Assembly (NCBI GenBank): GCA_964457335.1
Contig: CAYWGD010000007.1
Span: 50,199 to 114,198, forward strand
Direction of reading: 5' to 3'
DNA length: 64,000 nucleotides
From: CAJBVW01 sp964457335
GTDB taxonomy: Bacteria; Myxococcota_A; UBA796; SXON01
A model generated the notes under the pieces. The model was not told where the DNA came from. It did not search any database and saw only the letters and a list, made by a program, of their open reading frames with translations. The translations under genes and the position numbers were made by a program. Every line of letters starts with the position of its first letter. Within the stretch, counting starts at the first letter, position 1. Positions 1 to 8,427 of this stretch are shown here, one piece after another.

Positions 1-1009
1 CCGCCTCGATCCGCCGGGCGAGCGCCCGCGGCCGCCGCGACTCCCCGGCGATGATGTAGTAGCCGCCCTCGCGGCCGAAGAAGGGCTGGACGGTGACGTG
101 ATCGGCCGCCAGAGCGTTCCAGAGGAGCCACGCGCTGACCTCCAGCGCGAGCCGGTCGGCGCCGCCGGCGGGGAAGGTGCGCCAGGCCCGGCGCACACGC
201 GGCACGTCGACCGAGGTGTCCACCCACACGCGCTCGGGCGGCTCGGCCCGGCGCCACGTCGCGCGGTCGATGGGCGCGGGCGTCGCGATCGCGGGGGGGA
301 TCGCCGGGAACGTCGGCCGCGTCTCGGCCGGGACGGGCATCGCGCCGAACCAGCGCCGGGCGGCCGCGAGGCCCTCGTCCGCGGGGGCGGGGCCGGCCAC
401 CACCACGGTCATGTTGGACGGCCGCAGGAGGTGCGCGGCGGCGACGCGCGCCTCGGCGAGCCCGGTGGCTTCGAGCTCGCCGGCCTTGCCGATGCCCATC
501 CGCGAGTAGGGGTGGCCCCGCGGGATGAGGAAGCGGACGACCTGGGCGGCGAGCAGGGTCGACCGCCACGAGTCGGCGCGCTCGTGCCCGGTCACGTCGA
601 GCTGGTTGGCGAGGTCGGCCTCGTCGAAGGCGGGCGAGCCGAGCTGCTCGGCGAGGAGCCACAAGGCGCGGTCCAGGCCCTCGGGCGCCGCGCGCAGGTG
701 GTACACGACGTCGTCGGGCCCGGTGAAGGCGTTGATCTCCCCGCCCGCCTCGGCGAGCCAGCGCAGGCGCTCGCCCTGCGTCGCGTTGGCGGAGCGCTCG
801 AAGGTCAGGTGCTCAAGGAGATGGGCGAGGCCGGCGCGGCCGATGGGGTCGGCGTTCGCGCCGTCGGCGAGGCGGACGCGCACCGCGAGGTCGGGCAGGG
901 CGGGGTCGGCGTGCACCACGACGCGCACGCCGTTCGGGAGCGTCTCCTGGTGTACGTCCAGGGGGGGGATCGCCAACGCGAGGGCCGAGCACAGTAACAG
1001 CGAGGACAT
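1..1009 (-). CDS. M16 family (insulinase/pitrilysin-type) zinc peptidase, 3' end outside window
   Basis: The minus-strand reading frame opens at ATG 1009 and runs off the left edge, so about 336 N-terminal residues are visible. A short hydrophobic N-terminus (MSSLLLCSALALAIPPLD) suggests export. The inverted zinc motif HLLEH is at residues 63-67 and the third ligand E143 sits in a QLDVTGHER context. That is the usual M16 spacing, so the visible half looks catalytically complete. Such proteins degrade peptides or process proteins in the periplasm. It is divergent from the next gene with 62 bp between them. The substrate cannot be inferred, and whether a second M16 domain follows is outside the window. 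Confidence 0.88.
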   Translation of the reverse strand, partial: MSSLLLCSALALAIPPLDVHQETLPNGVRVVVHADPALPDLAVRVRLADGANADPIGRAGLAHLLEHLTFERSANATQGERLRWLAEAGGEINAFTGPDDVVYHLRAAPEGLDRALWLLAEQLGSPAFDEADLANQLDVTGHERADSWRSTLLAAQVVRFLIPRGHPYSRMGIGKAGELEATGLAEARVAAAHLLRPSNMTVVVAGPAPADEGLAAARRWFGAMPVPAETRPTFPAIPPAIATPAPIDRATWRRAEPPERVWVDTSVDVPRVRRAWRTFPAGGADRLALEVSAWLLWNALAADHVTVQPFFGREGGYYIIAGESRRPRALARRIEA

Positions 1010-1071
1010 TGCGACGCCGACGGTAGCACGGCCCGCGCGGTGTAAGCTTCGTCGGCGAGGCGGAGGTCGAG

Positions 1072-3573
1072 ATGCGGTGGTGGCTGGGTGCGCTCCTGCT
1101 CGCGGGCTGCGCGGACGCGAAGGAGGACCTGGACGGCGACGGCGTCTCCGCGGCCGAGGACTGTGACGACACCGACTTCGACGTGGCCCCGGGGCTGCTC
1201 GAGGACGCCTACGACGGGAAGGACAACGACTGCGACCCATCCACGCCCGACGACGATCTCGACGGGGACGGGATCCTGGGCGCCGAGGACTGCGACGACC
1301 TCGACCCGTTGGTCAACGCCGGCGGGGAGGTGCCCTACGACGGCATCGACAACGACTGCGACGAGGACACCCCCGACGACGACCTCGATCACGACGGCCA
1401 CGGCGTCGCCGACGACTGCGACGAGGCCGACGAGGACGTGTACGGCGACGAGGTCCCCTACGACGGCGTCGACAACGACTGCGACCCCGCCACGCTCGAC
1501 GACGACCTGGACCTCGACGGGTACACCGGCCGCGACGACTGCGACGACTCCAACGCCGCCATCAACGACGCGGCCGAAGAGGTGCCGTACGACGGCATGG
1601 ACAACGACTGCAACACGCGCACCCCCGACGACGACCTCGACGAGGACGGCCACCCGATCGCGGACGACTGCGACGACACCGACCCGAGCGTGCACGGCGC
1701 CGAGGTGCCCTACGACGGCGTGGACAACGACTGCGACGCCGCGACGCTCGACGACGACCTCGACGCGGACGGGCACGTGCTCGCCGACGACTGCGACGAC
1801 ACCGACCCGATCGTGTACGGCGCCGAGGTGCCCTACGACGGCGTGGACAACGACTGCGACGCCGCGACGCTCGACGACGACCTCGACGGCGACGGCGCCC
1901 TGATCGCGGCCGACTGCGACGACCTCGAGCCGCTCGCCTACCCCGGCGCCACCGAGGTGCCCTACGACGGCATCGACAACGACTGCGACGCCTCCACGCC
2001 CGACGACGACCTCGACGGCGACGGGTTCGCCCTGGCCGACGACTGCGACGACGCCGACGCCGACGCCTACCTGTCGGACCCCGTGGCCATCGAGGAGGAC
2101 CTCGACGAGGACACCGTCGCCCACTTCTGCGACCACTACTGCTCGCGGTCGGTCGACGGCGACGTGAGCATCGAGGTGACCACCTGGTCCGACCTCGACG
2201 AGCTGCGCTGCATCGCGGCGATCGACGGGGACCTGCGCATCGCCAACAACTCGATGCTGGCGGACCTCTCCGGGCTCGAGCAGCTCGCGACGCTGACCGG
2301 CGACCTGCAGATCGAGAGCAACACGAGCATGACCTCGCTGCAGGGGCTCGACGCGCTCGCGGTCGTGGGCGGCGACCTGGTCGTCACCTACATGAACGGG
2401 CTGACCGACCTCGCGGGGCTCGAGGGCATCACCCAGGTCGGCGGCCTGGAGGTGGGCTACTGCGACGCGCTCGTGGACCTGTCGGGCCTCGAGGGCCTCT
2501 CGCTGGTCGAGGACGACGCGATCGTCCGCTACAACGAGTCGCTCGTGGATCTGAGCGGGCTCGACGGGCTCGCGGAGGTGCGGGGGGCGTTCACGGTCAC
2601 GTACAACGACGCGCTCGCGAGCCTCACCGGGCTCGACGGGCTCGCGCGCGTCGGCGACGACCTGACCCTCGCCTCGCAGTTCGTGCTCGCCGACCTCACG
2701 GGCCTCGGCTCGCTCGACTCCGTCGGCGGCGACCTCTCGCTCACGAACCTCGACGCGCTCGTGGACCTCACGGGCCTCGACCTGCTCGACTCCGTCGGCG
2801 GCGCGCTCGACGTCCGCTACAACGACGCGCTCGTGGACCTGACCGGGATCTCCGTGCTCGCCACGGTGGGCGACGACGTGGACATCGCCTACAACCCCGC
2901 CCTGGTCGACCTCGAGGGCCTCGGGAGCCTCGGCGTCGTCGGCGGCCGCCTGTACGTCGCGTACAACACCGGGCTCACGACGCTCGCGGGCCTCGACGTG
3001 CTCGTCTTCATCGGGGACGACCTCACGGTGGTCGGCAACAGCGTGCTGGTCGACGTGGGGGCGCTGGGGCTCTCCGCGGTGCCCGGCGACGTGTCGATCC
3101 AGTCGAACCCGCTGCTCGTGGACCTCGGCGGCTTCGCGGGGATCGCGAGCGTCACCGGCAGCTTCACGGTGACGGGCAACGCGACCCTCGCGCACCTCTC
3201 GGGCTTCGAGGACCTCGCCTCCGTCGGGGACGACCTCGTCATCGACGGGAACGACGCGCTGCTCGACCTGACCGGGCTCGACAACCTCGCCTCCGTCGGC
3301 GGCGACGCGGTGTTCGGCCGGCGCAACCTCGGCGGCAACGACGCGATGACCACGCTCGTCGGCGTGGGCGCGCTCCAGACCGTCGGCGGTGACCTCGTGG
3401 TCGCCTACAACGGCGCGCTGGTCGACGTGACCACGCTGTACGCGGTCACGTCGGTGGGGGGCGACGTGTCGGTGAGCTACAACACGGCGCTGCCGACGGC
3501 GGACGCCGAGGCGCTCGTCGCGGCGATCGAGTCGATCGTCGGCACGGTCACGGTGAACGAGAACGCGCCCTGA
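1072..3573 (+). CDS. Lipoprotein with MopE-type metal-binding repeats and receptor-L-domain/LRR-like repeats
   Basis: 833 aa. The N-terminus MRWWLGALLLAGC is a lipoprotein signal with the lipobox Cys at 13. Residues about 17-345 hold seven full and one partial ~40-residue units of the form DLDxDG...DDCDDxD...EVPYDGxDNDCD, the putative metal-binding (MopE/PF11617-like) motif. These are acidic, with regularly placed Cys, so Ca2+/Cu binding is plausible. From about 365 to the end the protein is a long run of ~23-residue units (N..LxDLxGLxxLxxVxGDLxI), resembling receptor L-domain or leucine-rich repeats. Known family members are surface proteins. The exact partner or metal is unknown. Several repeat units are nearly identical at DNA level (for example 1678-1765 and 1801-1888). 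Confidence 0.85.
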   Translation: MRWWLGALLLAGCADAKEDLDGDGVSAAEDCDDTDFDVAPGLLEDAYDGKDNDCDPSTPDDDLDGDGILGAEDCDDLDPLVNAGGEVPYDGIDNDCDEDTPDDDLDHDGHGVADDCDEADEDVYGDEVPYDGVDNDCDPATLDDDLDLDGYTGRDDCDDSNAAINDAAEEVPYDGMDNDCNTRTPDDDLDEDGHPIADDCDDTDPSVHGAEVPYDGVDNDCDAATLDDDLDADGHVLADDCDDTDPIVYGAEVPYDGVDNDCDAATLDDDLDGDGALIAADCDDLEPLAYPGATEVPYDGIDNDCDASTPDDDLDGDGFALADDCDDADADAYLSDPVAIEEDLDEDTVAHFCDHYCSRSVDGDVSIEVTTWSDLDELRCIAAIDGDLRIANNSMLADLSGLEQLATLTGDLQIESNTSMTSLQGLDALAVVGGDLVVTYMNGLTDLAGLEGITQVGGLEVGYCDALVDLSGLEGLSLVEDDAIVRYNESLVDLSGLDGLAEVRGAFTVTYNDALASLTGLDGLARVGDDLTLASQFVLADLTGLGSLDSVGGDLSLTNLDALVDLTGLDLLDSVGGALDVRYNDALVDLTGISVLATVGDDVDIAYNPALVDLEGLGSLGVVGGRLYVAYNTGLTTLAGLDVLVFIGDDLTVVGNSVLVDVGALGLSAVPGDVSIQSNPLLVDLGGFAGIASVTGSFTVTGNATLAHLSGFEDLASVGDDLVIDGNDALLDLTGLDNLASVGGDAVFGRRNLGGNDAMTTLVGVGALQTVGGDLVVAYNGALVDVTTLYAVTSVGGDVSVSYNTALPTADAEALVAAIESIVGTVTVNENAP

Positions 3574-3588
3574 CGCCGGCGGCGCCGC

Positions 3589-4056
3589 TCACGGTGGCGC
3601 CGCCCCGAAGTGCCCGAGGACCGCGGCGCGGTCGCCGGTGAGCACCTCGTACGGGGCGTCCGGGGCGATCACCCCGGCGCGCGCGAGCTCGGCGAGGCCC
3701 AGCGCGGCGTTCCGCATCTGGAACGCGCCGGGCCCGCCGGGCCGGAGCGGCGCCCCCTGCTTGAGGTCGAGGACGACCACGCGGCGGCGCGCGGGGTCGG
3801 GCTCGGAGAGGTCGACGACGAGGAAGTCGCCGCACGCGGCGCCCTGGTGCGCCCGGAACAGCCAGAGCTGGGTGCGCCGGGCGAGCAGCGCCTCGGCGAA
3901 GGCGCGCTCGTCGTTCTTGAAGGCGTAGGCGTGCACGACGCGGGACAGGTCGGAGGCCTGCGGGCGGAGCGTGCGGGCGACGTGCCGGGCGAGGCCGTCG
4001 CGCGCGACGACGGCGGAGAGCGGGAGCCGGAGCGCCCGCGGGAAGTGGCGAGGCAT
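3589..4056 (-). CDS. Conserved-looking protein of unknown function
   Basis: 155 aa starting at ATG 4056, with no signal peptide or membrane segment. It ends 15 bp from the stop of the convergent lipoprotein gene. I do not recognise the family. The central part has two hydrophobic strands, GDFLVVDLSEPDP and RRVVVLDLKQG. This D...DxK layout resembles the core of PD-(D/E)XK nuclease folds, but the similarity is weak and no other catalytic signature is clear. The C-terminal half is helix-like and Ala-rich. It lies 178 bp beyond the DUF4920 gene, with a hairpin between them, so it may be transcribed separately. Coding status rests on ORF length and codon pattern. Confidence 0.6.
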   Translation of the reverse strand: MPRHFPRALRLPLSAVVARDGLARHVARTLRPQASDLSRVVHAYAFKNDERAFAEALLARRTQLWLFRAHQGAACGDFLVVDLSEPDPARRRVVVLDLKQGAPLRPGGPGAFQMRNAALGLAELARAGVIAPDAPYEVLTGDRAAVLGHFGAAPP

Positions 4057-4102
4057 GGAGGGTCCGGGGCCCCGAGGGCGGGGCCGTTGCGGGTCGGACG
4101 GG

Positions 4103-4125
4103 GCGCCCTCGATCGGCGAGGGCGC
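4103..4125. terminator. Hairpin between DUF4920 gene and the small unknown gene
   Basis: A perfect 9-bp stem (4103-4111 with 4117-4125) has a 5-nt loop. It lies about 110 bp downstream of the DUF4920 stop on the minus strand. There is no T-tract, which is common for terminators in such G+C-rich genomes. The terminator role is inference. Confidence 0.35.
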
Positions 4126-4234
4126 GCGGACGGGCAGCGGCGGCGTGCGCCGGCAGCCCTACGTCAGACGAACCGCAACTCGAAACCCATGCTTCACCTT
4201 CCGTGCGCGATGTACCCGCGCTCCGACGCGGCGT

Positions 4235-4723
4235 CTACAGGAACCGGATCCCGTCGGCGTCCATCAGGAACGTCTTCTGCGGCTCGGTGATGGTCGACGG
4301 GTCCTTGCCCGCGTCCTCGGCGTAGTGGCGCGCCTCGTCGAGGGGGAGCGTCTCGACGCTGAACGTGCCGCTGACCACGGCGGTCTTGCCGGCCGAGTCG
4401 AAGGGCAGGAAGATCTTGTACTCCTTGTCCTTCACCATCACGTTCACCGCCGGGTCGGCGGTGGCGATGGTGTGCCAGCAGCCCTTCTTCTGGCAGACCT
4501 CCTTCACGGTGCCCTTGATGGTGACGGGCTTGCCCGACCAGTTGGCGGCGTCGGCGATCACCTGGTCGACGGGGAGCGCGGCGGCGGCGTCGACCTCCGC
4601 GCCGAGGGCCACCGTCTGCGCGGGGGCGGCGGGCGCCTCGGCGGCGGGAGCCGGCGCGGCGGGGGCGGCCGCGGGGGCGGCGTCGGGGGTGGTCGAGCAG
4701 GCGAGGAGGAGGGCGACGAGCAT
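4235..4723 (-). CDS. DUF4920-like lipoprotein
   Basis: 162 aa from ATG 4723. The N-terminus MLVALLLAC is a lipoprotein signal (Cys 9) followed by an Ala/Pro linker to about residue 40. The C-terminal domain contains GKPVTIKGTVKEVCQKKGCWH, then VMVKDKEYKIFLPFDSAGK. This is the OB-like DUF4920 pattern with a CxxxxCW motif that may bind a metal or form a disulphide. The ORF remains open upstream, but ATG 4723 immediately precedes a convincing signal peptide. It follows the lipase-maturation-factor-like gene by 74 bp and probably belongs to the same transcript. Function of the family is not established. Confidence 0.82.
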   Translation of the reverse strand: MLVALLLACSTTPDAAPAAAPAAPAPAAEAPAAPAQTVALGAEVDAAAALPVDQVIADAANWSGKPVTIKGTVKEVCQKKGCWHTIATADPAVNVMVKDKEYKIFLPFDSAGKTAVVSGTFSVETLPLDEARHYAEDAGKDPSTITEPQKTFLMDADGIRFL

Positions 4724-4797
4724 GGTGATCCCGGGCGTGCGCGCGCCGCTAACCCGGCGCGGGCGGGACGCATCTACGCGCGCGTCCCCGGGCGCGC

Positions 4798-6336
4798 CTA
4801 CCGGTCCCAGCCCTCCTGCGCACGGACCTCGGCGAGCACGGGATCGTCGAGCGTGATCGGGCGGGCGTAGAGCCCCTTCGGCTCGCGGGCCCACCACCCG
4901 GGCTCGCCCCACCCGGTGAAGCGGTAGCGGTACCGCGCGATGCGGATCGCGCGCGGCGGCGCGTCCGGGAAGGGGTTGGCCTCGAGCTGCGCGAGGGCGA
5001 GCGGGTCGCCGCGCAGGAGCTTCTCGACGAGGTGCACGATCCACACGTGCCGCTCGATCCCCTGGAGCGGCACGAACCACATCTGCCAGTCGACGTGGGG
5101 GTGGTAGGGGGTGACGAGGCAGGGGCGGCGCGCCACGTCCCCGGGCTTGCAGGGGAACTCGTAGTCGAGCCAGGCGGCGCCGGGGTCGCGCGGGTCGTCG
5201 GCCGTGCCCTGGATCACGGCCTCGAAGCGCTCCTCGCCGACGGAGCCGAACGCGCCGTAGGTGTTCACGAGGTGGAGCGGGTCGTAGCTCCGGTTCATGG
5301 CCTGCCGCTCGGCGAAGAAGAGGTTCTCCACGACGGGGACGCTCCGCCACGCGACCACCGCCACGACCGCGGCGAGGAGCACGTTTCGGGAGGAGCGGAG
5401 CGGCGGGGCCGGCGCCGCGGCGAGCCAGGGCCCGAGGCGCGGGAAGAGGCGGGCGAGCAGCGCGTCATCGAAGGCGGCGAGCCCCACCACCAGCGTCAGC
5501 CAGTTCAGGAACGCGAGGTTGCCCGAGCTGATGAGGATGCACTGGAACAGGAGCATCCCGACGGCCGCCACCCGGCGCGCCACCCGCGGCCCGAACACGA
5601 ACCACGGGAGGAGCAGCTCCACGACGTGGTTGTAGAGGACGCCCGCGGCGTGGAACCAGGGCGGCATGTGGTGGAAGAGCCAGGAGAGCGGGTGCGGGTT
5701 GGGTTGGGACTGGTAGTGCCACACGAGGCAGGTGAGGTCCACCCAGCAGGGATCGCCGCGGAGCTTGATGAGCCCGGCGCCGAGGAGCACGCGGAAGGCG
5801 AGCCAGCGGAAGAGGAAGGGGGGGACGGGCGACGCGGCGGGGAGGCCCCGCGGCGAGAACGTGCGCCACGGGCAGAGGAAGATCGCGAGGAAGCTCACCT
5901 CGCAGAGCAGCGTCTCCCAGCCGTAGCCGTACCAGTCCTGGCCCACGTTGACGATCGAGACGTAGAGCGCCCAGAGCACGAGCTGGACGCCCGCGTTGGT
6001 GACACCCAGCAGCGCGGCCGCGGAGAGCACGGTGCCGACGAGCCCCGCCGCGAAGAGCGCGCCGTCGCTGTCGTCGAGCCAGAACAGCGTGGGGAGGCGG
6101 GCGAGCGCGTCCCCGCCGAGGTTCTCCTCGACGCGGCCGAGGAACACGCGCGCGGGGGTGAGCCCGTCGCGGCCCACGAGGAAGAGCCCTTGGCGCCACC
6201 ACACCACGAACGCGACGAGCTGCACGAACGCGACGCCGCGGAGGAGGACGAAGCGCAGGAGGTCGTGGGTGTCGCGCGAAGGGTCGGGGGGGCGTTGCGG
6301 GGGGGCGGAGCCCCCCTGCCCCAAGAGGAAGCCCAC
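4798..6336 (-). CDS. Lipase-maturation-factor-like (LMF1/2 family) membrane protein
   Basis: 512 aa with several transmembrane helices (LLRGVAFVQLVAFVVWW, LFAAGLVGTVLSAAALLG, HVVELLLPWFVFG, NVLLAAVVAVVAWRSVPV). The C-terminal half carries LMF-like signatures: LDYEFPCKPGD, YHPHVDWQMWFVPL, and the terminal YRYRFTG...WWAREPKGLYARPITLDD. Eukaryotic LMF proteins assist folding of secreted lipases in the ER; the bacterial role is not established. The start is uncertain. GTG 6336 directly follows the upstream TGA (6337-6339), but the first ~17 codons lie in a recurrent G+C hairpin. The family-like region begins near residue 22, and no better ATG/GTG exists before residue 38. Confidence 0.82.
   Translation of the reverse strand: MGFLLGQGGSAPPQRPPDPSRDTHDLLRFVLLRGVAFVQLVAFVVWWRQGLFLVGRDGLTPARVFLGRVEENLGGDALARLPTLFWLDDSDGALFAAGLVGTVLSAAALLGVTNAGVQLVLWALYVSIVNVGQDWYGYGWETLLCEVSFLAIFLCPWRTFSPRGLPAASPVPPFLFRWLAFRVLLGAGLIKLRGDPCWVDLTCLVWHYQSQPNPHPLSWLFHHMPPWFHAAGVLYNHVVELLLPWFVFGPRVARRVAAVGMLLFQCILISSGNLAFLNWLTLVVGLAAFDDALLARLFPRLGPWLAAAPAPPLRSSRNVLLAAVVAVVAWRSVPVVENLFFAERQAMNRSYDPLHLVNTYGAFGSVGEERFEAVIQGTADDPRDPGAAWLDYEFPCKPGDVARRPCLVTPYHPHVDWQMWFVPLQGIERHVWIVHLVEKLLRGDPLALAQLEANPFPDAPPRAIRIARYRYRFTGWGEPGWWAREPKGLYARPITLDDPVLAEVRAQEGWDR
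6286..6322. repeat. Recurrent G-run/C-run hairpin, copy 1
   Basis: A G-run, CGTTGCGG, a second G-run, a short loop and a C-run form a strong hairpin (GGGGGG with CCCCCC). Near copies occur at 10596-10628 and 35296-35328. Each copy lies 14-17 bp beyond a minus-strand stop codon, so it is probably a terminator-like element. This copy overlaps the 5' end of the lipase-maturation-factor-like ORF. Confidence 0.6.
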
Positions 6337-8427
6337 TCACAACCCCCGGACGTACACCGCGAGCGCCGAGATCGTCGCCTCGTCGAGCGAGAGCGTGGTG
6401 TGGGCGCGGATCGCGTCGGCGAGCGTCGGGGCGGAGCCGTCGTGCAGGTACGGGGCAGTGGCCCACGCCCCGAGCAGCGTGGGGGTGTCGAGCCCCTCCA
6501 AGGCACCGCCGAGCCGCCCGCCGCTCGCCGCGGTGAGCGTGCCGACGTCGTGGAGGCGCAGCTCGCCGAGCGCGGAGTCGGTGTAGAGCGGCGGGGTGTG
6601 ACACGTGTCGCACCCGGACGCCACGAAGAGCGCGGCGCCCGCGTCGGTGACATCACTCGCCCAGGGCGACACCGGCGTTTCGTCCAGGCTCGTGACGTAG
6701 GCGGCGAGCGCGTCGAGGTCGGCGCTCCGGCCCGCCTTCGCGGGGCCGAGGGTGTCGGAGGTCTCGGCCCAGTCGGCGTCGGAGAGGAGCCCGGTGCCGC
6801 CGAAGGCGTTGCGGATGTCGTTCTCGAAGTCCTGCACCTCGTCGAAGTTGGCGCTCCAGTGCAAGAACCCCATGCCGGTGCCGGCGCGGCCCACGAGCGT
6901 CGTCGTGTTGCGGAGCCCCTCGCCGCGGTTGGTGAAGTCCCAGGTGAGGCCGTCGTGCGCGCCGTCGGGGTGGCAGGACGCGCACGCGATGTAGCCGTCC
7001 TTGGCGATGCGGGGATCGCCGCTCGCGTGGAAGAGCTTCTTGCCGGCGAGCACGTCGTCCGGGAGCGGCTCGGCCTCCACGACGGGCCGCTCCCACGCGA
7101 GCACCGGGAGCGTGCCGGGGGCGCCGATCGTGTAGGCGCGCACCGTCCGATCGAGCCAGGCGTGCACGTAGAGCGTGTCGTCGACCCACGCCAGGCCCGC
7201 GATGCCGGCGCCCGCGTCGTGGATGCTGCCCGCCGCGTCGAGCGAGAAGGCGTCGAGGAGCTGGATGGTCCGGGTGCCCGGGTGCGCGACCGCGACGTAG
7301 TTGCCGGTTGGGCTCGGCGCGACGGCGACCACGCGGTCCTGGTTGTCGAGCTGCTTGCGGACCTCCCAATCCTCCTCGTCCGCCCACACCGACACGACGC
7401 CGAGCGCGGCGCGGACGCTGCTCTCGAAGGTGAGCGCCTCGCCGGAGAGGTAGCTCCCGCGGTGGACGTTGGATTGGACGGCCGGCACGTAGAGCGTCTG
7501 CGCGTCGGGTGACAGGGCGAGCTGCTGGACCAACGTCGGGACGCCGCCGGCGATCGTGTCGCTGTCGGGGCCCGGGTGGACGGGGAGCGCGATGGGGGCG
7601 TCCCCGAGGCGGTACACGGCGCCGCCGTCCGGGGCGCTGCGGAAGCGGGAGACGTACACCCCCTCGCCGAGCGCGATGCCGCGCGGATCCTCGCCCACGT
7701 CGTGGAGCAGGAGACCGTCCGCGAGCTGGGCGACCTGCCCGGTGCCGGTGAGCGTGACCCACCACTCGCCGCCGCGGCCGACGACGCCGTAGGGGTGCGT
7801 CCCGGCGCCGAGGTCGACGCGCTCGACCTCGGTGGTGGTGGCCTCGTCGTAGAGCGCGAGCGTGCCGTCGTCGCAGGCAACGGCGACCAGGCCGCCGTCG
7901 ACCGCCACGGTGCGGGGCGTGTCGCACGTGGGGATGACCACGGCGTCGGCCGCGCTCACGAGGGCGACGGTGTCCGCCTCGGGGGTGACCGTCCACGCGC
8001 GTCCACGGCTGTCGACCGCGATCGTGGAGGACCACACCGGCGGCGTGGCCGCGGGCTGGCGGTAGACCTCGACCTGCGCGGAGGCGGTGAGCCGGCGCCC
8101 GTCGTCCGCGCGCAGCTCGGCGATCACGACGTAGTTGCCGGCCTCCAGCCAGGTGTGGGAGACGAGGTCGCCGGTCGCGGTCTGCCCGTCTCCGAAGGTC
8201 CACGTGACCTCGCCGCCGGCCGCCTCCGCCGCGAACGAGAGCGCCTGGCCGACCTCCACGTCGATCCAGGTGGGCGCGATGCGGAGGCTCGGCTCGGCGG
8301 CGGTGTCGTCCGCCAGGACCTCGGAGCCGCCGGGCTCCTGGCAGCCGGCGAGCGCGGCGAGCGCGATCCCGGCGAGGATCCCCACGACGAGGAGCGCGAC
8401 GCGGACGCGGTGGTCCGGGTGTGTCAC
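6337..8427 (-). CDS. Di-heme cytochrome c peroxidase/MauG-like lipoprotein with PKD domain and propeller
   Basis: 696 aa from GTG 8427. A signal peptide ends in the lipobox LAALAGC (Cys 29). Residues about 45-122 form a PKD-like domain (WTFGDGQTATGDLVSHTWLEAGNY). About 130-450 is a beta-propeller of the YVTN/NHL kind. The C-terminal part has two c-heme motifs, CASCH (482-486) and CDTCH (606-610), with TPPLYTDSALGELRLHDVGT and TPTLLGAWATAPYLHDGSA typical of MauG/di-heme peroxidases. It would act in the periplasm as a redox enzyme or peroxidase with a recognition propeller. Its start overlaps the stop of the upstream LVIVD gene by 4 bp (GTGA), and its stop abuts the next gene. Confidence 0.88.
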   Translation of the reverse strand: MTHPDHRVRVALLVVGILAGIALAALAGCQEPGGSEVLADDTAAEPSLRIAPTWIDVEVGQALSFAAEAAGGEVTWTFGDGQTATGDLVSHTWLEAGNYVVIAELRADDGRRLTASAQVEVYRQPAATPPVWSSTIAVDSRGRAWTVTPEADTVALVSAADAVVIPTCDTPRTVAVDGGLVAVACDDGTLALYDEATTTEVERVDLGAGTHPYGVVGRGGEWWVTLTGTGQVAQLADGLLLHDVGEDPRGIALGEGVYVSRFRSAPDGGAVYRLGDAPIALPVHPGPDSDTIAGGVPTLVQQLALSPDAQTLYVPAVQSNVHRGSYLSGEALTFESSVRAALGVVSVWADEEDWEVRKQLDNQDRVVAVAPSPTGNYVAVAHPGTRTIQLLDAFSLDAAGSIHDAGAGIAGLAWVDDTLYVHAWLDRTVRAYTIGAPGTLPVLAWERPVVEAEPLPDDVLAGKKLFHASGDPRIAKDGYIACASCHPDGAHDGLTWDFTNRGEGLRNTTTLVGRAGTGMGFLHWSANFDEVQDFENDIRNAFGGTGLLSDADWAETSDTLGPAKAGRSADLDALAAYVTSLDETPVSPWASDVTDAGAALFVASGCDTCHTPPLYTDSALGELRLHDVGTLTAASGGRLGGALEGLDTPTLLGAWATAPYLHDGSAPTLADAIRAHTTLSLDEATISALAVYVRGL

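Noticed and set aside
805..3195. 796-residue minus-strand open frame opposite the MopE/L-domain gene
   Set aside because: It is a Val/Glu/Arg-repetitive shadow of the repeat DNA on the other strand; the plus-strand product has a signal peptide and recognisable repeats.
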